Below, piece by piece: positions 1 through 5,937 of a DNA stretch of 21,303 nt. The position numbers were made by a program, and so were the translations under genes. The DNA is taken from positions 6,338 to 27,640 of the forward strand of contig DFGF01000032.1 in the NCBI GenBank assembly GCA_002371715.1. The letters are read 5' to 3'. Numbering within the stretch: the first letter of the stretch is position 1; every line of letters starts with the position of its first letter. The stretch is from Prevotella sp. UBA3757. GTDB taxonomy: Bacteria > Bacteroidota > Bacteroidia > Bacteroidales > Bacteroidaceae. The notes beneath the pieces are model-generated. The model did not search any database and was not told where the DNA came from. It saw only the letters and a list, made by a program, of their open reading frames with translations.

Positions 1-104
1 TCCAACTCGTCGTAGTGGATGACTGAGACGAGCGGATGCATCTCCGGGGCGCCTATGTAGCGTGTGTAGTCGTTGACCGTGTGAACCTTCAATATCTTCT
101 CCAT
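1..104 (-). CDS. AraC-family transcriptional regulator (N-terminal fragment, cut by window edge)
   Basis: On the minus strand an ATG at 104 opens a reading frame running off the left edge. It begins MEKILKVHTVNDYTRYIGAP and continues with EMHPLVSVIHYDEL. This opening ('hTVndYtrYiGapemHPLVsVi.y') is what I recall from the N-terminal sensory part of Bacteroidales AraC-type regulators that sit beside aldo/keto reductase clusters; the DNA-binding domain would lie outside the window. The gene is divergent from the aldo/keto reductase at 233, and the two share a 128-bp intergenic region, the usual arrangement for a regulator and its target. A -7 box (TAATTTTG, minus strand, 120-113) ends only 8 nt before the ATG, so the mRNA would be nearly leaderless. 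Assignment to AraC rests on 34 residues of pattern recognition. Confidence 0.6.
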   Translation of the reverse strand, partial: MEKILKVHTVNDYTRYIGAPEMHPLVSVIHYDEL

Positions 105-112
105 ATCGGGTG

Positions 113-120
113 CAAAATTA
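113..120 (-). promoter_or_regulatory. -7 promoter box for the AraC-type gene
   Basis: The minus strand reads TAATTTTG, matching the Bacteroidota sigma-ABfr -7 consensus TAnnTTTG. Only 8 nt separate it from the ATG at 104, implying a leader of at most a few nucleotides. No clear -33 TTTG is visible. Confidence 0.55.
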
Positions 121-196
121 CACAAAATAATCGAGATTCCGTAATTTTGGTTGATATATCAGTAAATCGTTTATCCAATGTGTGCGGAAATCGCCG

Positions 197-204
197 TACC
201 TTTG
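197..204 (+). promoter_or_regulatory. -7 promoter box for the aldo/keto reductase operon
   Basis: TACCTTTG matches TAnnTTTG and is followed by GCACC, a frequent continuation in this phylum. The transcript would start near 210 and reach the ATG at 233 with a roughly 23-nt leader containing the purine-rich AGAGAAG. No convincing -33 element is seen, which would fit dependence on an activator such as the divergent AraC-type protein (inference). Confidence 0.6.
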
Positions 205-232
205 CACCATCAAACTAAAAAAGAGAAGAATT

Positions 233-1168
233 ATGAGTAAGATTGCATTAGGAACCTGGGCCTGGGGCGCAGGAGCATTCGGTGGCGACACCGTGTTTGG
301 AAGTAAGACAGACGTTGAGAACCTGAAGCCAGTGTTCGAGGCTGCCATGAAGTCAGGGCTGAATCTGTGGGATACGGCCACGGCCTACGACATGGGCGAG
401 TCGGAGAAGATACTCGGTTCATTGGCCAGTAGCATCAAACGCGAGAACGTGCTGATTTCCACGAAGTTCACCCCACAGATTGCAGAGATTTATGGAAACA
501 GCGTGGAGAAGATGGCCGAGGCCTCTATCCAGCGCATGGGCTGTGAATACATCGACATCTACTGGATTCATAACCCCATGGATGTGGAGCGTTGGACACC
601 GGGTCTGATACCCTTGCTGAAAAGCGGCAAGGTGAAGCGCGTGGGTGTGTCGAACCATAACATCAAGGAGATTCAGCGTGCCAACGAGATTTTGGGAGAG
701 GCTGGCTTCAAGGTCTCTGCCGTGCAGAACCACTTCTCGCTGCTCTATCGCTCTTCAGAGAAAGGCGGCGTGCTCGACTACTGCCGTGAACACGGCATCG
801 AGTTCTGGGCCTATATGGTGCTGGAGCAGGGCGCACTCTCCGGCAAATACAGCAAGGAGAACCCGCTGCCCGCAGAGAGCGACCGTGGCAAGAAGTACAA
901 CCCTGTGCTGCCGCAGTTGGAGGCTCTGACCAACGAGATGACTGCCATCGGCAATCACTACGGAGCTTCGTGCTCGCAGATAGGCATCGCCTGGGCCATT
1001 GCCAAAGGCACGCTCCCCATCATCGGAGCCACCAAGGAGCGCCACGTCGTCGAGGCTGCCGAAGCCACTAAGATACGGCTGACCGCCGACGAGGTCTCCC
1101 GCCTGGAACAACTCGCGGACGCTACAGGCATAGACACCCGTGGCGGTTGGGAACATTCGATGGAGTAA
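233..1168 (+). CDS. Aldo/keto reductase
   Basis: A 311-residue NADPH-dependent oxidoreductase of the aldo/keto reductase superfamily (TIM barrel), predicted cytosolic. The start is taken at ATG 233 (MSKIALGTWAWG) because it follows AGAGAAG at proper spacing and opens directly with the family's first strand; an upstream in-frame extension to 182 would overlap the promoter. The catalytic tetrad is visible: Asp47 and Tyr52 in NLWDTATAYDMGESE, Lys78 in STKF and His113 in WIHNP. The C-terminal cofactor-binding signature is present in 'PIIGATKERHV'. It is first in a rightward cluster with an amidohydrolase 6 nt downstream. A second, divergent aldo/keto reductase lies at 3270. Substrate is unknown. 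Confidence 0.93.
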   Translation: MSKIALGTWAWGAGAFGGDTVFGSKTDVENLKPVFEAAMKSGLNLWDTATAYDMGESEKILGSLASSIKRENVLISTKFTPQIAEIYGNSVEKMAEASIQRMGCEYIDIYWIHNPMDVERWTPGLIPLLKSGKVKRVGVSNHNIKEIQRANEILGEAGFKVSAVQNHFSLLYRSSEKGGVLDYCREHGIEFWAYMVLEQGALSGKYSKENPLPAESDRGKKYNPVLPQLEALTNEMTAIGNHYGASCSQIGIAWAIAKGTLPIIGATKERHVVEAAEATKIRLTADEVSRLEQLADATGIDTRGGWEHSME

Positions 1169-1174
1169 GAGCTT

Positions 1175-2161
1175 ATGATGAGACTTAAAACGATTATCGT
1201 CTCTATGGCATTAGCCACCACTATAAAGGCTCAGAGCGTGATAGATGTGCATAGCCACATCATCACCCCTGAGTTTGTGGCATCTCTTGAAACGGAGGGC
1301 AGACTGATGGACGAGGGCTTCCCTCTTCCCAAGTATGATGTAAACGAGCATCTGCGCTGGATGGATGAGACGGGCGTGCAGACCTCGGTTCTGACACTTG
1401 CGGCACCACAACCCGCCTCTGCTGATGTTATCCGACAGACGAATGAAGCGGCAGCCCGCATCAAACGCGAGCATCCCGGACGCTTCTTGTTCTGCGCTGC
1501 CCTGCCCCTGCCTGATGTCAATGCGGCTATCCGTGAGGCGAAATATGCACTCGACACACTGGGAGCTGACGGCATCAAACTGGCGACGAACGTCGCAGGG
1601 CAGTATCTCGGAACACCCGTACTTGACACCCTCTTCTCTGTGCTCAACGAGCGAAAGGCTGTTGTCATTCTGCATCCTCATCGTCCTGAGCCTGCCAATC
1701 GCCAAGTGATGGCACAGACACCACTCGCCATGCAGGAATATCTCTCGGAGACTACCCGCGCCGTTGCGAACATGATTTCGCGCAATGTGCTGGCGCGCTA
1801 CCCCAATATAAAGGTGGTGGTGCCCCACTGCGGAGCCTACCTGCCGTTGGCTGTGCCGCGCATGAAGTCGCTGACGCCCGTGATGCAGGCTAACAAGATG
1901 GTGGGTGAGATTGACTGGGAGGCGAACCTCTCAGCCCTGTACTACGACCTCGCCGGCGCACACTCGCCCGAGGTCATCCGCATGATGCTCACCATCACCA
2001 CGCCCGACCATCTGCTCTATGGCTCGGACTATCCCTACGTCGACCCGCAGGTGCTGTCACAGAGCCTTGCCCGCATGAAGGACTACCTCTCGACGGAGCC
2101 TGACCTCGCACCGTTCCGCAAGATGATTCTCTACCAGAATGCCAACCAAATATTCAAATAA
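1175..2161 (+). CDS. Amidohydrolase family protein (ACMSD-like, amidohydro_2), exported
   Basis: A 328-residue metal-dependent hydrolase or decarboxylase of the amidohydrolase superfamily, amidohydro_2 group (which includes ACMSD and gamma-resorcylate decarboxylase). Metal ligands: His26 and His28 in DVHSHI, His167 in ILHPHRPE, His218 in VVPHCGAYL and Asp285 in YGSDYPYV. The N-terminus MMRLKTIIVSMALATTIKAQ looks like a signal peptide cleaved after Ala-Gln, so the enzyme is probably periplasmic; a start at the second ATG (1178) is equally possible. It begins 6 nt after the aldo/keto reductase stop and ends 3 nt before the flavodoxin gene, so co-transcription is likely. Substrate cannot be read from sequence. 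Confidence 0.88.
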   Translation: MMRLKTIIVSMALATTIKAQSVIDVHSHIITPEFVASLETEGRLMDEGFPLPKYDVNEHLRWMDETGVQTSVLTLAAPQPASADVIRQTNEAAARIKREHPGRFLFCAALPLPDVNAAIREAKYALDTLGADGIKLATNVAGQYLGTPVLDTLFSVLNERKAVVILHPHRPEPANRQVMAQTPLAMQEYLSETTRAVANMISRNVLARYPNIKVVVPHCGAYLPLAVPRMKSLTPVMQANKMVGEIDWEANLSALYYDLAGAHSPEVIRMMLTITTPDHLLYGSDYPYVDPQVLSQSLARMKDYLSTEPDLAPFRKMILYQNANQIFK

Positions 2162-2164
2162 CCG

Positions 2165-2872
2165 ATGTTTATGAAAAGAATGAAGTTTCTCGTTTGCACC
2201 ATGCTCACACTGCTGTGTACAGGCGTGAGTGGCAAAACGCTCGTGGTGTATTACAGCTACACCAACTATTGTCGTGAGATTGTGACTACGCTGACCAGCC
2301 AGATTCAGGCGGATGTGCTGGAGATTCAGTCTGCCGAGAAAGGACTGAAGTACGAGGCCAATGGCTACGCACTGGGTACACAGTTGCTCAATGCCATCAA
2401 GGCTGCCCCCAACGATGCCGGCAGCTATCCTGCCATCGACCCCGTAACGGCATCACTGGCCGACTACGACACGTTTGTCATCGTTACTCCGCTCTGGTGG
2501 AGCCAGATGGCAGCCCCCATGCAGACCTTCCTCTTCAACTATGGATGGCAGATGGCCGGGAAGCATGTCGGACTGATCGTGTCGAGTGCCAGCAGCGGTA
2601 TCAGCGGTGTCGTATCCGACTGCAAACGCCTTGTGCCCGACGGCAATTACTTCAGTGAGAATCTCTGGATCAATCACTCCAACCACTCCAATCGGACATC
2701 GCTGATTCAGAACTGGCTCACCGCCATCAACTATCATACGCTTACCGGCATCAACGAGACCCAAGCCGCTGCAGCGGCAGCCCCCAACATTTACGACTTG
2801 GCAGGTCGGCTATTGACTGAGGAGCCATCAAGGGGCATATACATTAAAAATGGCAAGAAGGTCGTAAGATGA
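2165..2872 (+). CDS. Exported flavodoxin with C-terminal sorting-like tail
   Basis: A 235-residue protein with three parts. Residues 1-24 look like a signal peptide (KRMKFLVCTMLTLLCTGVSG); a start at ATG 2171 is also plausible. Residues 24-190 form a complete flavodoxin_4-type domain: first strand and FMN-phosphate loop in KTLVVYYSYTNYC, the YGALG-like segment GYALGTQ, and the FMN-edge motif VTPLWWSQMAAPMQTFL. Residues 210-235 (IYDLAGRLLTEEPSRGIYIK then NGKKVVR) match the C-terminal tail found on many Prevotella/Bacteroides secreted proteins, resembling a type IX secretion type A signal. Signal peptide plus tail on a flavodoxin implies a redox carrier or FMN enzyme outside the cytoplasm. It is in tight register with the amidohydrolase. 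Confidence 0.85.
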   Translation: MFMKRMKFLVCTMLTLLCTGVSGKTLVVYYSYTNYCREIVTTLTSQIQADVLEIQSAEKGLKYEANGYALGTQLLNAIKAAPNDAGSYPAIDPVTASLADYDTFVIVTPLWWSQMAAPMQTFLFNYGWQMAGKHVGLIVSSASSGISGVVSDCKRLVPDGNYFSENLWINHSNHSNRTSLIQNWLTAINYHTLTGINETQAAAAAAPNIYDLAGRLLTEEPSRGIYIKNGKKVVR

Positions 2873-2878
2873 TGACTC

Positions 2879-3259
2879 ATGCACGACGATTTCAGTGGCA
2901 AGGCCATCGTGCCCTTCTGCTCGATGGGCGGAGGACGCTTCGGACAGACCATCAGTGCCATTGCAAAACTGGCTCCAGAGAGCGTCATCCTGAAAGGTCT
3001 CGACGTCACCTATTCCTCTTACGACCGCACGGCTATCCGCTCATGGCTCGACGGCATCACAGCATATCAGCAGACATCTGGAATTCGAACTGTGAAACGC
3101 GGAAATGCCAACAGCAATGAGTTCTATTCACTCAATGGCCAAGACCACTTCCAAACGTACAAGCAGGGCACGATGCACATGGTGAAAGACCTGAAGCTGC
3201 TCACGATGAAGCCCCTCGACCCCGAGGCTATGAAACTGATATTCAAAAAGCAAAGATAG
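2879..3259 (+). pseudogene. C-terminal half of a second flavodoxin (truncated remnant)
   Basis: The 126-residue frame starts HDDFSGKAIVPFCSMGGGRF and continues GQTISAIAKLAPESVILKG. This is the second half of a flavodoxin_4 domain ('yDFSGKtIvPFcthGGggfG.s...i.klcP.a.il.G'). The first half, with the FMN-phosphate loop, is missing: an in-frame TGA lies at 2873-2875 just before the apparent ATG at 2879, and the previous gene ends at 2872. The last ~55 residues (from about SGIRTVKRGN) do not belong to the flavodoxin fold; FYSLNGQ there loosely recalls a sorting-tail motif, but I cannot assign it. The simplest reading is a tandem flavodoxin that lost its 5' half by deletion. It may still be translated, since it starts 6 nt after the upstream stop. 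Confidence 0.65.
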
Positions 3260-3269
3260 AAGAAATAAT

Positions 3270-4304
3270 ATGGAATACGTAAAACTAGGGAACTCTGACC
3301 TGCGTGTGTCGCGCATCTGCCTCGGTTGCATGGGCTTTGGCGACCCGACCATCGGACAGCACTCGTGGACAATCGGCGAGGAGCCGACACGCGAGATTAT
3401 CCGCCGGGCACTTGACCTGGGTGTCAACTTCTTCGACACAGCCATTGCCTATCAATTAGGAACATCGGAACAGTATGTGGGACGCGCCCTGCGTGATATG
3501 GCCCGGCGCAACGATGTGGTAGTGGCCACAAAATTCCTGCCCCGCACGGATGAGGAAATCCAGCAGGGCATCGATGGCCGACAGCACGTACTCAATAATA
3601 TCGACAGCAGTCTGCAGCATCTTGGCATGGACTATGTGGACCTTTATATCTATCACATCTGGGACTACAAGACCCCAGCCGAGGAAATCCTCGAAGGTAT
3701 GAACGAGGCCGTCCGTCAGGGCAAGGTCCGCTACATTGGTATCGCCAATGTCTATGCCTACCAGTTGGCGAAGATGAATGCACTGGCAGAACGGCACGGT
3801 TGGGCAAAGTTCATCTCGGTGCAGAACCACTACAACCTGATTATGCGGGAGGAGGAACGCGAGATGTTTGCTCTTTGCCGTGAGGACAACATCGCCATGA
3901 CACCCTACAGTGCATTGGCTTCGGGCAAACTGGCCAAACGACCCGGCGAGACCTCGAAGCGGCAGAAGGAAGACTCGTTCATGCACTTCAAATACGATGC
4001 CACCGCCGGGCAGGACAACCGCGTCGTGGAGCGTGTGGTGGAACTGGCCGACCGCTACGGTGTGGAAATGACGCAGATAGCAATCGCCTGGCTGCTGACC
4101 AAGGTGGAGTCGCCCATCGTGGGAGCCACCAAGCTGCACCACATCGAGGGAGCCGTGAAGTCTCTCGATGTTCATCTGACTGCCGATGACATCCGCTACT
4201 TGGAAGAACCCTACGTGCCGCACAACCTCTCTGGTGTGATGGCGGTCAACAAACCCGTGATGAGTGAGGAACCCGTCTGGGTGGCAGCAAGCAAAAATAA
4301 ATAA
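3270..4304 (+). CDS. Aldo/keto reductase
   Basis: A 344-residue aldo/keto reductase, opening MEYVKLGNSDLRVSRICLGC as in the plant-type/YajO-like branch of the superfamily. Tetrad residues: Asp56 and Tyr61 in NFFDTAIAYQLGTSE, Lys88 in VATKFLPR, His129 in LYIYHIWD. The NADP-binding C-terminal loop is in PIVGATKLHHIEGAV. The start at 3270 is the first ATG in frame and lies 10 nt after the flavodoxin remnant. It differs from the reductase at 233 in having the longer N-terminal hairpin, so the pair are separate family members rather than a recent duplication. Probably cytosolic, cofactor NADPH, substrate unknown. Confidence 0.93.
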   Translation: MEYVKLGNSDLRVSRICLGCMGFGDPTIGQHSWTIGEEPTREIIRRALDLGVNFFDTAIAYQLGTSEQYVGRALRDMARRNDVVVATKFLPRTDEEIQQGIDGRQHVLNNIDSSLQHLGMDYVDLYIYHIWDYKTPAEEILEGMNEAVRQGKVRYIGIANVYAYQLAKMNALAERHGWAKFISVQNHYNLIMREEEREMFALCREDNIAMTPYSALASGKLAKRPGETSKRQKEDSFMHFKYDATAGQDNRVVERVVELADRYGVEMTQIAIAWLLTKVESPIVGATKLHHIEGAVKSLDVHLTADDIRYLEEPYVPHNLSGVMAVNKPVMSEEPVWVAASKNK

Positions 4305-4316
4305 AATCAAAAAATA

Positions 4317-4490
4317 ATGAAACAGAACATCGGACAGAAATTGGCACTATATCCCACGCCAGCCACAGTGGTCGGAACCATTGGCGAAGATAGTTTCCTG
4401 GAGTCGATATATGCTGCCCGGCTGCGAAGCACAACTGCATGCCCACATCAGTGGTGCACGGAACATGGGTGTGTCGCAGGCAGAGCTTGA
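4317..4490 (+). pseudogene. 5' remnant of a flavin reductase-like gene, frameshifted into the CMD-cupin gene
   Basis: ATG 4317, 12 nt after the aldo/keto reductase stop, opens MKQNIGQKLALYPTPATVVG, which I recognise as the start of small Bacteroidales flavin-reductase (FMN-binding split barrel) proteins. The similarity stops at about codon 20-22 (near 4380). The frame then reads unrelated residues and ends at TGA 4488-4490. From about 4381, a different frame reads carboxymuconolactone decarboxylase sequence. This is the picture left by a deletion that joined two genes out of frame. The flavin reductase identity rests on about 20 residues. Confidence 0.5.
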
Positions 4491-4941
4491 TGACATTCCC
4501 AAGGTACTGGCTGAAAAAGTCGGCTTGAGTGGGTCTGCATGGTCAAAAGACGAGCCCAACACTGCCTATGCCCAATACTTCGTCGGCAACAGTTATCTTG
4601 CCCCTATGGACGGTGGCATAGCCAACGTCACTTTCGAACCCCGATGCCGCAACAATTGGCATATCCACCACGGGGCAATACAGGTGCTCATTTGCGTGAG
4701 TGGTCGTGGCTGGTATCAGGAATGGGGCAAGCCTGCCGTTCCCATGACTCCCGGCACCATCATTGCCATCCCTGCCGAAGTGAAGCATTGGCACGGAGCA
4801 GCCTGCGACTCATGGTTCCAGCACCTGACCTATCATAAAGACGTACAGGATGGCGCAAACCGCTCGGCCGAAGGACGCTTGCAAGGCAAGAACGAGTGGC
4901 TGGAGCCAGTCACCGATGAGATTTACGATGTATTGAAGTGA
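4381..4941 (+). CDS. Truncated carboxymuconolactone decarboxylase-cupin fusion protein
   Basis: The frame contains the C-terminal part of a CMD/AhpD-like domain (YMLPGCEAQLHAHISGARNM followed by GVSQAELDDI) and then an intact cupin barrel. Cupin motif 1 is NNWHIHHGAIQVLICVSGRG, with Gln in place of the usual Glu; motif 2 is PGTIIAIPAEVKHWHGA. The intact Bacteroidales proteins I recall carry a full CMD domain before the cupin; here its first half is absent. No ATG precedes the CMD part: candidates are TTG 4381 or ATG 4411 (176 aa), neither with a clear ribosome site. It ends KNEWLEPVTDEIYDVLK, the family's usual C-terminus. It could survive as a stand-alone cupin, or be a pseudogene translated weakly by coupling to the remnant at 4317. 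Confidence 0.7.
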   Translation: MAKIVSWSRYMLPGCEAQLHAHISGARNMGVSQAELDDIPKVLAEKVGLSGSAWSKDEPNTAYAQYFVGNSYLAPMDGGIANVTFEPRCRNNWHIHHGAIQVLICVSGRGWYQEWGKPAVPMTPGTIIAIPAEVKHWHGAACDSWFQHLTYHKDVQDGANRSAEGRLQGKNEWLEPVTDEIYDVLK

Positions 4942-5012
4942 AAGAAAAGGTTTTATTGCAGTTGAAGCGAAGAAAATCTTTCAAGAAACATCGTAATCTC
5001 AACTTTTCTTTG

Positions 5013-5020
5013 TACCTTTG
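5013..5020 (+). promoter_or_regulatory. -7 promoter box in front of candidate structured RNA
   Basis: TACCTTTG matches TAnnTTTG and runs straight into GCACCCGATGATG. No ORF of convincing length follows for 340 nt, so the transcript is either a small RNA or a long leader of the DUF1599 operon. Confidence 0.55.
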
Positions 5021-5180
5021 CACCCGATGATGAGTCACAACAAGGCTGGTGACCCGTCATCGGGTGTTCATTGAAGCAATTTGTAGCAGTTCGGAGAAGT
5101 GAGTACGGTCTCTATATCGTAACCCAATTTTTCCTCAATCTCTCAAACTGCCTTTAGATAAAGAAAGATTGCGATTTCTT
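5021..5180 (+). ncRNA. Candidate structured small RNA or long 5' leader
   Basis: Immediately after the -7 box there is a 10-bp stem (5021-5030 with 5057-5066) that continues, past a 3-nt internal loop, into GTCAC/GTGAC (5034-5038 with 5049-5053). A second stem joins GCAGTT (5086-5091) with AACTGC (5146-5151) and encloses GAG/CTC pairings and a small TACG/CGTA hairpin. A third hairpin pairs AAGAAA with TTTCTT near 5161-5180. I do not recognise a known RNA family. A 14-codon leaderless frame (ATGATGAGTCAC...TGA, from 5027) is a weaker explanation. The 3' end is uncertain: no hairpin plus T-run terminator is seen. Confidence 0.4.
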
Positions 5181-5313
5181 ACAAAGTTACGAAAAAACGC
5201 GAGGAATACAAAAGAAAAGCGCGCTTTTCTTTTTATTTCCGAGTACAAAGTAACTTCTCCAAAGGAAAAGATATATAATTTTATCTTAAAAAAAGGGGCA
5301 GGGGAGCAAATTT
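5181..5313 (+). other. AT-rich spacer without recognisable gene
   Basis: This stretch between the candidate RNA and the heptad array is A/T-rich and repetitive. A 60-codon open frame across 5169-5351 has no start context and no family resemblance, and its end is made of the tandem array, so I do not call it a gene. Confidence 0.5.
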
Positions 5314-5341
5314 TTCACTTTTCATTTTTTACTTTTCACTT
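5314..5341 (+). repeat. 7-bp tandem array, 4 units (TTCACTT type)
   Basis: Units in order: TTCACTT, TTCATTT, TTTACTT, TTCACTT. The array sits 8-35 bp upstream of the DUF1599 -7 box, covering the position a -33 element would occupy. Two more units of the same kind (TTCACTT, TTCAGCC) lie at 21214-21227, again upstream of a promoter. Confidence 0.75.
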
Positions 5342-5348
5342 ATTTTCG

Positions 5349-5356
5349 TAACTTTG
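5349..5356 (+). promoter_or_regulatory. -7 promoter box for the DUF1599-DoxX-tpiA operon
   Basis: TAACTTTG matches TAnnTTTG. Only 9 nt separate it from the ATG at 5366, so the message would have a leader of about 3-4 nt. The -33 region lies inside the heptad array and has no TTTG. Confidence 0.6.
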
Positions 5357-5365
5357 CAGCCGATT

Positions 5366-5920
5366 ATGGCTAATAATGAAGCAAAAACCAACGAGCAGTT
5401 CGAGCAGACCCTTAGCGAATGCCGCCAGCTGTTCGAGAAGAAACTCCACGACTATGGGGCTTCTTGGCGTATACTGCGACCGGCGTCGCTGACCGACCAG
5501 CTGCTAATCAAGGCCAAGCGCATCCGCTCGCTGGAAATCAAGAAACAGTCGCTCGTCGGCGAAGGCATCCGTCCCGAGTTCATTGCGCTCATCAACTACG
5601 GCATCGTCGGACTGATACAGCTGGAGCGCGGATTCAGCGACTCGGCAGACATCAGCAACGATGAGGCCATGACGCTGTATGACGAGTACGCCCACCAGGC
5701 GCTGGAACTCATGAAGCGCAAGAACCACGACTACGACGAAGCGTGGCGCGCCATGCGCGTCAGCTCGTACACCGACTTTATACTGACCAAGATTCAGCGC
5801 GTAAAGGAAATAGAAGACCTGGAGGGCGACACACTGGTCAGCGAGGGCATTGACGCCAACTACATGGACATTATCAACTATGCCGTGTTCGGAGCGATCA
5901 AGTTGAGAGTTGAGAGGTGA
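5366..5920 (+). CDS. DUF1599 domain protein
   Basis: A 184-residue protein with the DUF1599 repeat twice. Repeat 1 (about residues 10-85) has LHDYGASWRILRPASLTDQL, KAKRIRSLE and VGEGI...ALINYGIVGLIQL. Repeat 2 (about 105-184) has NHDYDEAWRAMRVSSYTDFI, KIQRVKEIE and VSEGI...DIINYAVFGAIKL. The start is taken at ATG 5366, just after the -7 box; an in-frame TTG at 5354 lies inside the promoter. Function is unknown; the family occurs in Bacteroidetes and phages. No signal peptide, so likely cytosolic. It leads a run with DoxX, tpiA, SPOR and folE that I recall as a conserved Bacteroidales order. Its last residues (KLRVER) and stop are encoded by a 7-bp tandem array. Confidence 0.88.
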   Translation: MANNEAKTNEQFEQTLSECRQLFEKKLHDYGASWRILRPASLTDQLLIKAKRIRSLEIKKQSLVGEGIRPEFIALINYGIVGLIQLERGFSDSADISNDEAMTLYDEYAHQALELMKRKNHDYDEAWRAMRVSSYTDFILTKIQRVKEIEDLEGDTLVSEGIDANYMDIINYAVFGAIKLRVER

Positions 5921-5935
5921 CAGATGACAGTTGAG
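5901..5935 (+). repeat. 7-bp tandem array, 5 units (AGTTGAG type) spanning a stop codon
   Basis: Units: AGTTGAG, AGTTGAG, AGGTGAC, AGATGAC, AGTTGAG. The array starts inside DUF1599, supplies its last codons and TGA (5918-5920), fills the gap, and ends 2 nt before the GTG start of the DoxX gene. Confidence 0.85.
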
Positions 5936-5937
5936 AT

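Noticed and set aside
2869..3120. 83-codon plus-strand frame over the flavodoxin remnant
   Set aside because: Its product is Arg/His-rich, whereas the neighbouring frame gives clear flavodoxin sequence.
2879..3259. Programmed frameshift linking the two flavodoxin parts
   Set aside because: The first flavodoxin is already complete with its own tail and stop, and no slippery site lies at the junction.
3456..4310. 284-codon open frame on the minus strand opposite the second aldo/keto reductase
   Set aside because: The opposite strand encodes a complete catalytic tetrad; the antisense product is His/Val-rich without a fold.
4939..4982. Inverted repeat TGAAAGA ... TCTTTCA as terminator of the redox cluster
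   Set aside because: The arms are only 7 bp, 30 bp apart and A/T-rich, with no T-run following; too weak to call.
5021..5180. 6S RNA or tmRNA identity for the structured region
   Set aside because: The 5' and 3' ends do not form the long closing stem of 6S RNA, and there is no tRNA-like end or TTC loop for tmRNA.
5169..5351. 60-codon frame upstream of DUF1599
   Set aside because: No usual start, low-complexity Lys/Phe content, and its end is the tandem array and promoter.
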